Shown here: positions 25,801 through 36,952 of the stretch, one piece after another
Position numbering within the stretch: position 1 is the stretch's first letter
Layout of the letters: every line of letters starts with the position of its first letter
Assembly (NCBI GenBank): GCA_914767715.1
Contig: OU612069.1
Span: forward strand, 1 to 64,000
Direction of reading: 5' to 3'
Source of the DNA: Membranipora membranacea
Taxonomy: Eukaryota; Bryozoa; Gymnolaemata; Cheilostomatida; Membraniporidae
DNA: 64,000 bases
Position numbers and translations under genes: made by a program
The notes under the pieces: generated by a model
Seen by the model: only the letters and a program-made list of their open reading frames with translations
What the model was told of the DNA's origin: nothing
The model's database searches: none

Positions 25801-26239
25801 GAGGAGTTTTAAAACTGTAACTAGGAATGACGATGATCACTTTGTCTGTGAAATTTTTGAGAAGGAAGAAGAGAGAAGGATTACAAAGAAATCACAAATG
25901 GACCTGCCGACATAGATAGTCTATATTTAAATGCATTTTTCTTATAAAAAAGTTTTTTTTCAGAAAGCAAAAAATCAAAGGAATGCAGTCAAAGTGAGAC
26001 ACAATTTGAGAATAAACAATCAAAATGATATTAAATAGAAGATTATATATAATATTTATATGACGCTAATCAAGCTAAACATATATAAATTTCAACATGT
26101 TCTGACATATCAGTAATGGTTTTGTGTTGTAGAATGCAGAAAGCGAGATAAAACATGTAAACTAATTGGCTAATAGAAAGTTGTTCTGTAAAACAGGTCA
26201 TACACTCATCCAAAATTTCTTAAAATCGAATGTTCAACA
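22850..26239. other. Intergenic region between two receptor-type genes
   Basis: 3.4 kb between the receptor kinase start and the end of the CUB/CCP gene. I found no supported coding exon. It contains a tRNA-like SINE (24878-25088) and loose repeats of TAGAATGCCTC(T/C)AAAC near 23690-23830. The kinase promoter should lie just above 22846, but no core element can be asserted. Confidence 0.5.
24878..25088 (-). repeat. tRNA-derived SINE, second family
   Basis: The minus strand reads CAGTAGCGTAGTGGTTAAGG, then GCGCTGGATCGAATCTGGG, which are A-box and B-box in tRNA spacing, followed by a body of about 130 bp. The body differs from the SINE at 6448 and 33797. Confidence 0.7.
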
Positions 26240-29200
26240 TCAGTTTTCTCTAGAAAGCTGTTCATAATTATGATCAGCCACTGTAGCATCTATGTTCTCA
26301 TAAGCCGAGTTAGGAAAATTCTGCCTGACCACCTTCTCATTATCTGCTGACCTAAAATCAAACAGATCGAGGTGTGCTGTATATATACCGTAGCTGACTA
26401 ACTCAAATTGTTGTTATTATCGCATTCATCAAGCATTGCGTTAAAAACATACCGTTTGAGTATTTTATATTAATCCCCTATGTACGATGATTTTGATATA
26501 TGCGGCATGACCTTCAAACACCAGCATAACGCATGTTTGAAAACTTTATGACCTGACTCTGATTCTCGCTTTCTCAGAACTTACCTCTGCTTCCTCTGGT
26601 TCCTGCAGCAAAGATAAACACCAAGTACCACAGTAGACAAAGTATTGAGGATAATAATAATCAGCATCACAATTACCAGCGGACTTCTCATCAGTTCTCG
26701 CATTGTTAGAGATTCAGGGTTGTGTGTACCTGACAGGGAATAATTAAAACACCATAACAATCTGATATTGATTGATTCTCAACACATGTGAAGATTTAAA
26801 TTTTGGTGATGCATTTAAGAAACAAAATAATATTTCTTTCTGGTTTGGGCCAACAGTAGCCTGTCCCAGCAAGGCCAGGCTACTGTTGGTTTTAAGATTC
26901 CCAACAAGGCAATAATAGCTATTTATTACAACAGTGAGAGAAATTGATTAATTCATACATATTGAAAAATTTTTTGCATTTTGCGTCACACATATGAATT
27001 TGCCCGCCTCTTTTTTATTTGCCGACAACTCCAAAGTCACACGCACCGATACAGTCATAATAAGAATGCTTTAAAAAAATACAAAACAATGTGAGGCTCA
27101 CCTCAATCAACAGCATACAATTTGCCAACAATTCTCACCTCCATCAGATGTCACTGTTGTACAAGGTCCACTGGATGTTATATCAGGGTATGTAGGACAT
27201 GTCGGACAAGTCTCACAGGGAGTTCGGTGAGTCACAGCTGGACATGCTGGACACTGAGTTGATGGCTGGGTAGTCAGAATCACCGGACATGGAGTTGTTG
27301 GCTGGGTAGTGCATGGTGAAAATGTTGGACAGACCTCTACAAAAATCAGTTTAGTAAATGTGAAACATATTCAAGCACTTCATGTGGGATAGAGGAAAGG
27401 TAGAGTTGACTTACATTTCTAGATCATGATTTTATTATTATCATTCTGTAAGACCTAAGAACAATGACAGAAGTATTTTACAAATGACAAACCAATAAAA
27501 GTTAAACCTGTATCAAAGTTTGAACAGGGTTGGCACTCCGATGATCTATATTGAGCCTTGTATATGGCAATTTACCTGTAGCACAGATTAGTGCAGCATT
27601 AGACACAGGACGCCATTCAGAGGGGAAGTTTCCTGGATCTAGTGATGAACACTTGAGGACTAACTCAGTCCCACCGACTGTGTGGTTAAAATGATCCTCA
27701 CATCTATAAGAAGCAGTCAGTCCATCAGAACTTAGAGTCCTAGTAGTGAAGCTCATCGTCGGCGCCGGACCGCATGAGGCTGAAAATAAAATCACATGGA
27801 AATATTTCTTCTTTGTTTTTTTTCTTTTGATGAGAATTGAAACACAAATATTTTTAAAACTGCTTATCAAAACATAGTCTGCTGCATTTGAAGTTTAGTT
27901 TAGTCATAGAAAAATATCTGTCAGAGACTTTGTGAGAGACAATGCTACCTTCTGGAACATCAGCTGCCTCATATTACTTGACAATGTTATTTTATCATGA
28001 TTCAGAAGATCACAACTCACCAGGTATACATTGTACAGTCTCGTTACTCCACGCGACCTCTGACCCCACCACTATACATGTTCTGTTATTACTACTATCT
28101 TCTCCTATCTCATAACCTGGATCACATGTGTATATCACTGAGCTACCATTCAGCCATCTAGATGTACTCGTGTATGTACTCGTGTATGTACCATGACTCA
28201 CAGCTGGGGGGTCCTCACATATCAGTACTGTAACAATAAAGGTATATGCTATGCCATTGCTGTCTGGTGTGATAAAAAGCTATACACACACACACACATG
28301 AAAAGTGGAGCTTTAACCAGTCATAAGCGAACCATGTCTGAAAAAAATATTTGTCCCTCACAAATACAAATCTACCTTAAGTAAATGACAAAAGAGTATT
28401 TAGTAAGATAACCGATAGTCCAATTACTCTCATTTGCTTTATAGGTTTGAAACAGGAAGTTTTATCCAATGTCTATAATATAATGCACTGTGGCATACAT
28501 AGAGTTGTTATACTCTTATGTTATAATAACTCTATGGTGGCATATTATCACAAGAACATTATGGGTTGGACCGTCACTAACATAAGCATTTCTTTTTTAT
28601 TCCGTGATATAATAATAGTATAAATGATGAATATCTATTGGTGACATCACAATATGGCCAGTAATGGAAAGTATTGTACGCCTCACCTGTATACTTATAT
28701 TTGAACCGCCAGTCCCGAGAACTCCCAGAAGTAATGTTGATCAGTAGAGTGTGTGTACCATCAGTCTGTCTCATAAACACAGGGGGTCCGTCACTGAAGA
28801 TGTATTCTCGATCAGTTCCATTGCTTACAGTGAAATGTAGATCATAGCGGCTAGTAGGATAATAAGATCGGTAGCTCCCATCAGTCACAGCTACAGACAA
28901 AAACGCTCCTGCTGGTATACCTTCTAATCTGTGTAGACATGTTGTGTTCTTTGGGCCTTCTGTATAGTAATATGGGATTAAAACCACCTGCCTGTAGGTA
29001 GAGAATAGCTTCTCGTCTATAACCGTTGTCTGATTGCAGAGGCTAGCAGACTCTATAAAAAAAAATTGAAGTAAAAAAGCTTCATGTGTGTCAGGGTTTG
29101 GGGTTAATGTGTGTCGGGGTTTGGGGTTAATGTGTGTCGGGGTTTGGGGTTAATGTGTGTCGGGGTTTGGGTCGTAAACTTGATCTATTTACTTGACACA

Positions 29201-30089
29201 CTTAACCTGAAAATAGAAATCATTCTCGCAATTGACATTAACTGCTACATCTAGAGATAAAATATTTTATTTCAACAATAACTGCTATTCCCATTTACCA
29301 TGAAAGGAACTTTGACTTTTTGTGCCCAGCAGCAGGCAGCAATCCTGGTCAACCCTGACGAAAGCTTTGCTCGATTAAGGGTCAGAAATTATTGAAGCTT
29401 TCCAGTTATACATTTCAAGAGAAACGAGAATTAATATTAATTGGCAGAAAACCTGAATAATAAACTGCAGCCTAATATCATCTCATTCCTATCTCAATAT
29501 CATGAAAAGTTCATTCATTGCTGAAATATCCAGGTATTTGAGCAGAAAACTGGTCACGTGCTTTATCTAATTCTCATACAAAAGTTGTCATATTATTGAG
29601 AGGCAACAAAAGGTCTAATATCAGAGAGTCTGACAAACACTACAACCCACCTGTCCAGTAGTGTAGCTTGAAAGGCTGCATCGCAGGTCGGTTGTGTCCA
29701 TTCACTTTAACCAAATAAGACCCTTCGTTTCCCACACCATCTGATTTGGTCCAGTCTGAAGCATACGAGCTATAAAGCAGACAGAAGTCACCACCACCAA
29801 TCTCTAAATCTATGGGAATTTCCCCACATGTCCGGTATGGGAAGCATTCTTCGTCGATCACGTAGCGGAACCAAATCTTATAAAGTGATCCTGTGCGAAA
29901 CCGGAGGTTGACAGAGCATGAGATTTGAGTCTCTGAGTTGTTGAACACGAGGAGTCCACTGTTATTAACAGGTACTATGGTGTGACTGTAGTTTGTAGGA
30001 CAGAATTTATAACTCTCATCTTCTAACTTTAGAGAAGCGCTGAGAGTCAGCAAAGTGAAAGTAAGGAGCAGCAGCGACAGGAAGCTCAT
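26240..30089 (-). CDS. Type I membrane protein with CUB-like and two CCP (sushi) domains
   Basis: Seven exons: 30089-29651, 29052-28687, 28227-28021, 27779-27576, 27336-27139, 26729-26585, 26351-26240. They total 1671 nt, 556 aa. Signal peptide MSFLSLLLLTFTLLTL. About 25-268 hold two divergent CUB-like modules (second ends RDWRFKYKYT). 269-337 is CCP 1 (CEDPPAVSHG...YTCDPGYEIG). 338-405 is CCP 2 (CGPAPTMSF...SYRCEDHF). 406-471 is a Pro/Thr/Cys-rich stalk with CP and TTQP repeats. The membrane segment is 489-511, followed by a 45-aa tail with Tyr537-ENI (Grb2-type YxNx) and Tyr549. Introns 1-5 are all phase 1, typical of shuffled modules. CCP/CUB proteins act in recognition at the cell surface and in complement. 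The tail suggests it can be tyrosine-phosphorylated. An upstream in-frame ATG (30131) exists, but the signal peptide starts at 30089. Confidence 0.9.
26849..26889. other. 14-bp perfect hairpin in intron 5 of the CUB/CCP gene
   Basis: CCAACAGTAGCCTG and CAGGCTACTGTTGG flank a 13-nt loop. It is probably a small palindromic element. Confidence 0.65.
29091..29172. repeat. G-rich 25-bp tandem repeat x 3-4 in intron 1 of the CUB/CCP gene
   Basis: Units built on TGTGTGTCGGGGTTTGGGG plus TTAA. Each unit carries GGGGTTTGGGG, the same motif as the left-edge array, and can form G-quadruplexes on the plus strand. Confidence 0.9.
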
Positions 30090-30753
30090 AGTAACGCAGT
30101 CTGCTGCCGGATGATGATGTGAGCTCTTCAAACCTAATTCTTTCGGCTTTCACTCATCTTGTTCGTTCATGCTATACACAACAATAAGTTGTATTGATAA
30201 ACTTTCTTTGCCATACTTTTTGATTGGTTTAAAGATTCCACTAACACGCTCACATGATGTGATTTTTGGCATGGCTTGTCATTTGTCATTCTCAGGCTCT
30301 TTTGTTTGAATTTACTCTTATACAGCAGAACAACATTGTATTGAATTCAATTTTTCTTCTGTGCCTTTGTTTAATGGCTAGACTTAATCGAGCTTAAATA
30401 AAAACAAAATCTATATTCAGGGAACTTGAGCTTCCTGCTTAGCTCTGTTTGTACTCTGAACTCGTATTATACTCCAAACTCACATTAGTTGTACCGGGTG
30501 CGTCTCATTTGATAAGCTATATGTCTCTCCTTGTAAATATAAGATGATGAGGCGATATAGCAGCTGTTGTGTCTCTTAGGTACTTGTAAACATCGGCCAT
30601 TATGAGTTTTTTTTGCCTGAGATTGAAGTTGCTGATCCACATTGTACACTTCCAAAGAAGTAACAATATACATCAGAACTTTTGGATATCCAACCCACTT
30701 GAGGTCGATCACCAAATCAGATACAACGACCCTCCTTTTACTCATTATTACTA
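30090..30753. other. 5' flank of the CUB/CCP gene, no gene recognised
   Basis: Holds the presumed promoter and 5' UTR (not resolvable). A minus-strand open frame at 30485-30745 has no recognisable domain. Confidence 0.4.
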
Positions 30754-30777
30754 TGTTTATTACTTGCTGTTTGCTAA

Positions 30778-30993
30778 GAAACAGAAGATTAGGCTGCCCC
30801 TAAAGAGGGATGCAAGGTGCCCTAATCCTCATACTGAGAATGTGATACATCCTAGAAAACTAGAATGCATCCCAGAGGTGAAGACCTAATGGACCTCCTA
30901 ATCATAAGTGTGCAGCGAGCTGCCAAAACTGAACTGGTCTAATCGGCCATTGGCAGTGACACTTTGATCTTAGCCAATAGGCCAAGAAGCGAT
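30778..30993 (-). mobile_element. U2 snRNA-headed retroposon with target-site duplications
   Basis: On the minus strand the element starts ATCGCTTCT(T)GGCCT(A)TTGG followed by CTAAGATCAA(A)GTGT. That is the first about 33 nt of U2 snRNA with two substitutions and one insertion. It then diverges for about 180 nt and lacks the branch-point-pairing region. It is flanked by near-identical about 23-bp direct repeats: TGTTTATTACTTGCTGTTTG at 30754 and TGTTTATTACTTCCTGTTTG at 30995. This is the mark of target-primed insertion. It is best read as a U2-derived SINE or chimeric retropseudogene, not a functional U2 gene. Confidence 0.75.
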
Positions 30994-31018
30994 CTGTTTA
31001 TTACTTCCTGTTTGTTAC

Positions 31019-32826
31019 TAAGTGTTAGAGGATTTTCTCCTTTTCAAACTTAGTGTTTTCAAACCAGCGTACAACAAAAAAAGGTGTGAAATGGGGAGTC
31101 CAGTATTATGGGGTATCTTTTTTTTAATGTAGTAATAAATATACATCCAAACATGTTTCACTTCACAACACGAACGATTTCCCTGAGTGATAGACTGCTG
31201 ACACATGAGATTGTGTTTTAAAAATATACTGATAAAGAAGAACAATGATGATCTTATCTCCTAGTAGTTGTCTGCTCAGATAAAGAGGAAGCATGACTCC
31301 AAGTCTCACTGAAGCACACAGAAGTGTACCAATACACTGCTACTCATAACCGTCAACTCGAAAACTCAACAATAATGTATGCGGGGAAAGATACCCAACC
31401 AACAAGAACACCAGGGTTCTCAAAACCTTTACCTATTTTTATATTTGAAATTTGAACCGCAAGAATGTACTCCGAAAAAGAAGCATCACTAAACTGTACT
31501 GATAAAAATGAGCATCATTGTTAGATTGTATTCTATGCAAACACACTCTTGTCCCGCACTAATCTCTCTTTGTCTTTGCATACACTCTACCATAGATGTT
31601 AAAACTAAGCATTAGTAAGCTGATCTTACATGCTTTTGTTATCTATAAATCATGAGTAGTTGTGTTAGCTTTACTCCCAAATCATAAGCTAAGAGTGCGC
31701 GCTCTTCTTCTCAAACAAGCCATGTTATATACAACTCACGAACCCAGAACTCTCTCTCACAATTATAGTTATAGCAAAATGAGAAAGAACCATTATAAAC
31801 TGATCGTCATAACAAAATCAGTAGTATTGATTGGACAACTTCAGTTTTTTATCTCATATGCTGACCAAATCAGTGCATCATATTATTTTAGTATTTCTAT
31901 TGTATTCAAGACCACAAAAATACAGGCTGTTATCTAATATTCTAGTCTGTTTGGTCTGCCAATCAAGTCCATTAAGAGTTGGGAAATTTCATTAATCTTG
32001 TGAATTAAATTAGATTTACAGTGATACAATGATCTGATATAGGATCCCCTTCACTGTTGCAGCCTGATACTAAAAACATGTATATACTTGGTTATGGAAG
32101 ATCTTTTGGTTATCGAGTGATTTTATTTTGATCGCAGCAGCAAAGAAAGTTATGAAGGACAGGAAGGATTTAGAGAAATAAATAGTTAGATGATGAAGGA
32201 CTCAATTATCAAGAGCATTTAACAAGTCAAATCAATTAATTTATACAAGATATTCAGGAGCAATGACTCCTCATTCTGTAACATAAGATGGGTCTTAATA
32301 TCATATTATTTGATATATCCCATATATGTGACATATAATAATACGATATCATAATGTTAGGTTTTCTTCATATGACTGTGAGATAAATTATCATAATGTT
32401 AGGTTTTCTCCACATAACTGAAATAAATTATCATATTTTTAGGGGTTCTGGATAAGACTGAGGTGCATTATCAAAATATTGTTAAGCGTTCTGGAAATAA
32501 CTGAGACACATGATCATATTGTAAGGCGCTCGGGATATGACTGAGGTACATTAGCACGTTGTCCAGCTGAGATATACAGTCCTTCTATGTGAAGTTACTC
32601 TACATCCTACAAATGAGAATGTCATCATTTATTGTGGATTTCCCATTATGGATCATTTCTTTTATAGAAGGATATTTTATTGAAAGGCTTCTCAATTAAA
32701 AACCCCCAAGTTAAGACTGGAGCTTATAATACTGATTTGTGTTATGCAGAAGAGCTAGCCTTCAAGCGACCAACCAACAAAAGAAAAGAGTAACAGGATT
32801 ATCGGTGAGGAATAAAAATAGAATCA
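31019..32826. other. Intergenic region, with a degenerate repeat at about 32340-32560
   Basis: No gene recognised. About four to five diverged copies of a roughly 55-60 bp unit (ATTATCATAATGTTAGG, then TTCT...ACTGAG) lie at 32340-32560. Confidence 0.5.
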
Positions 32827-34484
32827 TTATGAGCAGCCCAGTTGCATTGTACGTACCTTATATATGAAATCAACTGTGGAGCAGTTACTAGGTAAGTTAC
32901 AACAGAAGAATTTGCCTGCATTGAGGGCTGTGTTATCTCCAGTATTTGGGGCGGGGTTATCTCCAGTGACGGGGGTTTGGGGTTTGGAGGTTTGTGCTAC
33001 CTGTACTTGTGTAGATATACCACATATAGCCGTATCAGGAGGACATTCTCTGGAGTATCCCCATGTGCCGATAGTCAGTCCCTGACCATACAGGGTCTGT
33101 GTCAGACTCGTCTTAGCTAAGTGTCTACATGTGAAGCTGAAGTCTGTCGCTGTGATAAGGGTGAAAACACATTAGATGTTTGTTTGACAAGACAAACATC
33201 AGTTTTACTGATCTAGTGAACTCACAGGCGATCCTTGAAACTAATGAGGTAACTGAGGTGATCAGATGTGTTGTGAAGCTTAAACTATAGCAAAACTACA
33301 TGAGATATTTTTAGGGTATTGAAAAGCTCCAGACTTGTGTAGTAACCCCTTGGAGAGAAAGGTTTCCGATCCCATTTATTCTGAGCAGTGAAACAAGTAT
33401 TTTAGGAGGACACATAGAGTTGATTGGTGTATATTTTCAGCGAAAACTAATTATAAGAATAAAAAAGGGCCAAGGCAGTCAGCCAGGAACAAACCTGCAT
33501 AATTATCAGCTCCATCTATATGTGGCTCAGATCTAACCCGAGCTCCAAACATAACATAGCCATGAGGGCAAAGGTTGGGCGTGGTCAACTCTCCCCAGTC
33601 TCCTTGTGCTGAAAATACCCATTTAGCTTTTCCACGTGACCCTTCGCATAAAGGAGCACTATAAAATAAAACAGAATATATATCAGCCGTATGACAGTTG
33701 GGACAGTTGTGGAAGTCGTGAGAGAAATGTGACAAAAGTGGCATGACATGTGTAAATATCATCATAGCTTAAAAAATGTTAATTAAAAAAGGGTACAGGG
33801 GTGTCTTATCACTCGCCCATCCTGAGACATGGGCAGGGAATATTAGTGCCTTATTGGCGAGGGCGCAATATCTGTGCCATTTTGCTCTCTGTTTGCAGGC
33901 AGGTCATATCACACCTGGGGACTAACCAATCCCCAGCAGAAGATGGACCACCACAACCTCCAACATTTGCATGCTGAAGGAACGGCGCTCTAACTGAGCC
34001 ACCTCTTAGCTCAGGACAGTATTTATATTTGTCGGATTTTCTAATCTAATCTAACCAATGAAGATATCTATGATCTAATACATATGATTCGGATACCTTA
34101 TTAAAAAAGTAACTAACTTGTCTGGTATAACTCGTTACTGACCTGTCTGATATAACTGGTTACTGACTTATCTGGTATAACTCGTTACTAACTTGTCTGG
34201 TATAACTCATTACTGATCTGTCTGGTATAACTGGTTACTGACCTGCACTTGATGCCGACTGAGTTGACACCTGTATTATCCTCCTGACAAGCCGACTCAT
34301 CAGGTACATCTACCTTCATCCTGAACGCCTGAGCGAACGTACCCTGAGGGCACCAATCATCCGCTCCCCACTCTCCCATGTGTGTGTTAGTGTGAGGCCA
34401 TATAGTAGAGTTGTAGTCATGTCGTCTCCAGGCAGCATCGCAGCATGTCACTAATACACAGGTAACTATTACGCTCCCCAACAT
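32827..34484 (-). CDS. Secreted VMO-I (vitelline membrane outer layer protein I) family protein
   Basis: Three exons (34484-34243, 33658-33495, 33149-32827) join in phase to 242 aa. Residues 1-17 are a signal peptide (MLGSVIVTCVLVTCCDAAW). The mature chain shows the three-fold VMO-I pattern of W-G-x-W/Asp...C-P-x-G...F-x-(L/M)-x-V...N-x-(I/V)-x-(L/F)-x-C. The three repeats are GEWGADDWCPQGTFAQAFRM, GDWGELTTPNLCPHGYVMFG with FSFTC, and GTWGYSRECPPDTAICGIS with GDNTALNAGKFFC. The family forms a beta-prism and is found in egg coats and mucosal secretions; its biochemical role is poorly defined. Length matches the family, with a Pro/Thr insertion (TSKPQTPVTGDNPAP) in repeat 3. AAG|GTACGT near the end looks like a donor, but reading on gives a stop after eight codons. 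Confidence 0.88.
33797..34013 (-). repeat. tRNA-derived SINE, copy 2
   Basis: Same family and orientation as 6448-6684. It lies in intron 1 of the VMO-I gene. It shares GCCTTA(A/T)TGGC, CAGGCAGGTC, CACACCTGGGG and CCCCAGCAGAAGAT on the plus strand. The tRNA-like head is at the high-coordinate end. Confidence 0.85.
34112..34245 (-). repeat. Splice-donor tandem array at VMO-I exon 1
   Basis: About five 25-bp units. On the minus strand each reads CAG(or CAA/TAA)-GT(C/T)AGTAACNAGTTATA. The first copy overlaps the exon 1 end (AAGTGCAG, donor at 34242). Later copies repeat the donor inside intron 1. Confidence 0.85.
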
Positions 34485-35608
34485 TCTAATCTACCAAAGA
34501 TGCAGATATGCTACAATCATACTCGAATAGGATACAGCAAATATATTTAAACATATGAACAGTACAAACATCAGACTACACCTTTTACTCTTATTTACAT
34601 ATAAATGTGACACCATTGATACCGAATCAGCAGCAACATGTTATCATCAACACACTACCAATAACTACGCAATGAACTTTGTTAACATCTACATCATACA
34701 ACGCTATCAAAAACAAAAATGACCAAACTATTCTCAAATGTGAGCTTACACTACTCATCTAATAAAAAACAAACCTTTTTTACACTTAAATATAATTACT
34801 TCGTCTGAAGATTTAGATGTGTTTTCTTTGTTAGATCACTCAGATGCAATGCTGAAATTTACAAGAGCAGCTTTATTTATACATTATTAGCCACCTTATC
34901 AACCAACGATTCAGCTTGCTGACCAATCATAGACCGTGGAATTTTTTGGCTGACTGATCATGACTGATCATGACTTTATGTTATCAACAAATAAATATCA
35001 GTTAGACATTTTATTCAATAAGACCTTGGAACTTTTTGAAGATTGGTGTCATAGTAAAAACATGAAATATTCTAGTGGTAGTTTGGTCTACAGTCAGGAA
35101 CATGACACTTTTTAAGTATTACACATGTTAAAAATGAAAATACTCCTCGAAGTCATATATCTTCAATCGAAAAGTTTGCATAATATCATTCTTTCCACAC
35201 CCAGTACAACATATATGTTTTGCCTTTTTGTTGGAAGGTCAAGAGTATCGAAAACCAGTGCAACATTTTCCGACATAAAAGCCAATACGCAGTACCAGGG
35301 CTCAAGATGGATAATACTCAATATTTGGTACCTAATAACAAGTATGAATGAGTCTGTTTCTGGTACGGGAGATCCATCTGCAATAATCGATACCGATTCT
35401 GATAATTCATTCAATTACATTTTTTACACTGTCTGAACTCTATTACTTCCATCGTTTAACTAGCATGCTCATAAACATCTGATTCCTACAGCAACGTCTA
35501 AATGAGTTTATAAACAAATTGAATGACTAGATGCAGTCTGCACACACATGAGGTCTTCCAATGACACTGGGAAATGGAATAAATTATTAACTTTACCTGA
35601 TTTATCAT
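34485..35608. other. 5' flank of the VMO-I gene, no gene recognised
   Basis: AT-rich. It presumably holds the promoter. Overlapping open frames at 35125-35436 (plus) and 35163-35414 (minus) show no recognisable content. Confidence 0.4.
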
Positions 35609-36952
35609 AGATTATTTACACATATGTTGCCTTCAACTTAGAAGAAGATGTGTGATTCAACTTCATAATATGGATCCGAGGTGTTAAAAAGTCATAGAAA
35701 ATTGATTATGTAACCCATACTTTGTAATGAAAAATATCTTTTAAATCATAATCGATCCCGGAAAACACGGATTGCGACATGGACTATTTTCTATCCCTAG
35801 TACAATCTCTATTATATCCAAAGGCTCCTGCTATAAGATATATAGACTTGGTATGGGATGTAACTGATGGTCGCTCTTTTGTTCCTTCACACAAATATTA
35901 GAACTGTTCCAGCTTCAACATCCTTTCTGCCATAAGTATCTCATATCCCAACATGCATTAGTCCTCGAGTCACCCATTACGCACTTGTGATATGATAAAC
36001 ACCCAGTTTATGTGTTAAATCTAGTAGAACTGCTCCTATTTCTAAAGTGAAAATTAACAATCAACACACAGCAGGCGTGTTAAATTTTACCTTACGGTAG
36101 AGACACGGGGGTCAGCAAACATTAAATTTCTAGACACCATCAATATTTCTGACAGCCCCTCCCCTCACTCTGCCTCCACCTTAACATCGTTTTTCCCAGT
36201 TAGAGGTTTGCTGAGCTGCACAATAAACAAAACTAAATTAATTAAATCTAAATCTTGGTCAGGATGTACATTGACCAGTAATTGAAGTTGATATGGCCAG
36301 ATCGGAGATCGCAAAACACACACAACAAATATAGCAGATTTAAATTGATATTATATCAGCATGATTACTTCTGAGGTGATTCACTTACAGTAAACAGAGG
36401 ACTGGATATGCTGGTACTGCTCAGGGCTAGTGATGTGAGAGAAGCAGGATATTGGGGTCTCTCAGATACTTGGTCGATGTGTGTCGGTCAGTGTAGGTGT
36501 TTGTGGGCCGCTCTCCCAGCGATCAGAGACAATCGTTACCTATTGGCTATTTTTAGAAAATATCGGAATGCTGGTATTGAATATACAGACAACCTTCAGA
36601 GTAGTTGGTCTTTTACATCTTACAGTTTCCTATCAGGTCCTCAGGTGGGTAGAGAAGTAGGTGTATATGAGGGTCTAGTGGTTGACATGAACGCTAGTAA
36701 AGCTTATCGAGTGGTTAGCTTAAAAACTGGGAAAGTGCTGGTATGTTTAGATGACTAGAGGGTTCTGGTACCTGTTTACTGGTTGTAGAATCATAATGAT
36801 TATTAGTCAGCTGCCACCCCCCCCCCCCCCCCCCCATATAGAGCTGTACACGTCAACACATCAGCCGTACTCTCACCTGGACCGCTTATTACCACACAGA
36901 CACACAGACAGACACAGACCACATGAAACGCTCACCAAGGCAGTAAGAGAAG
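35609..36952. repeat. 1.34 kb tandem triplication, unit 1
   Basis: Unit 1 of three head-to-tail copies. It starts at AGATTATTTACACAT and ends before the next occurrence of that sequence. It includes a C(20) run near 36817-36836. Copies 1 and 2 are nearly identical, which implies recent duplication or gene conversion. Confidence 0.92.
36408..36758 (+). CDS. Unrecognised 116-aa ORF in repeat unit 1
   Basis: Open from an ATG at 36408. It has a Cys/Trp-containing first half (DTWSMCVGQCRCLW) and a mixed second half (YEGLVVDMNASKAYRVV). The frame is also open upstream for four codons to an acceptor-like CACTTACAG, so it could be an exon. The second copy keeps the whole frame with one Pro/Thr change, but two nearly identical DNA copies do not prove selection. 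I recognise no domain. It may be fortuitous. Confidence 0.3.
   Translation: MLVLLRASDVREAGYWGLSDTWSMCVGQCRCLWAALPAIRDNRYLLAIFRKYRNAGIEYTDNLQSSWSFTSYSFLSGPQVGREVGVYEGLVVDMNASKAYRVVSLKTGKVLVCLDD

Noticed and set aside
30090-30131. Upstream start codon for the CUB/CCP protein (MKSSHHHP...)
   Set aside because: The hydrophobic signal peptide begins right after the ATG at 30089. The extra 14 residues are polar and would bury the signal.
30960-30993. Functional U2 snRNA gene
   Set aside because: Only the first about 33 nt match. The branch-point-pairing region and Sm site are missing, and flanking direct repeats show retroposition.
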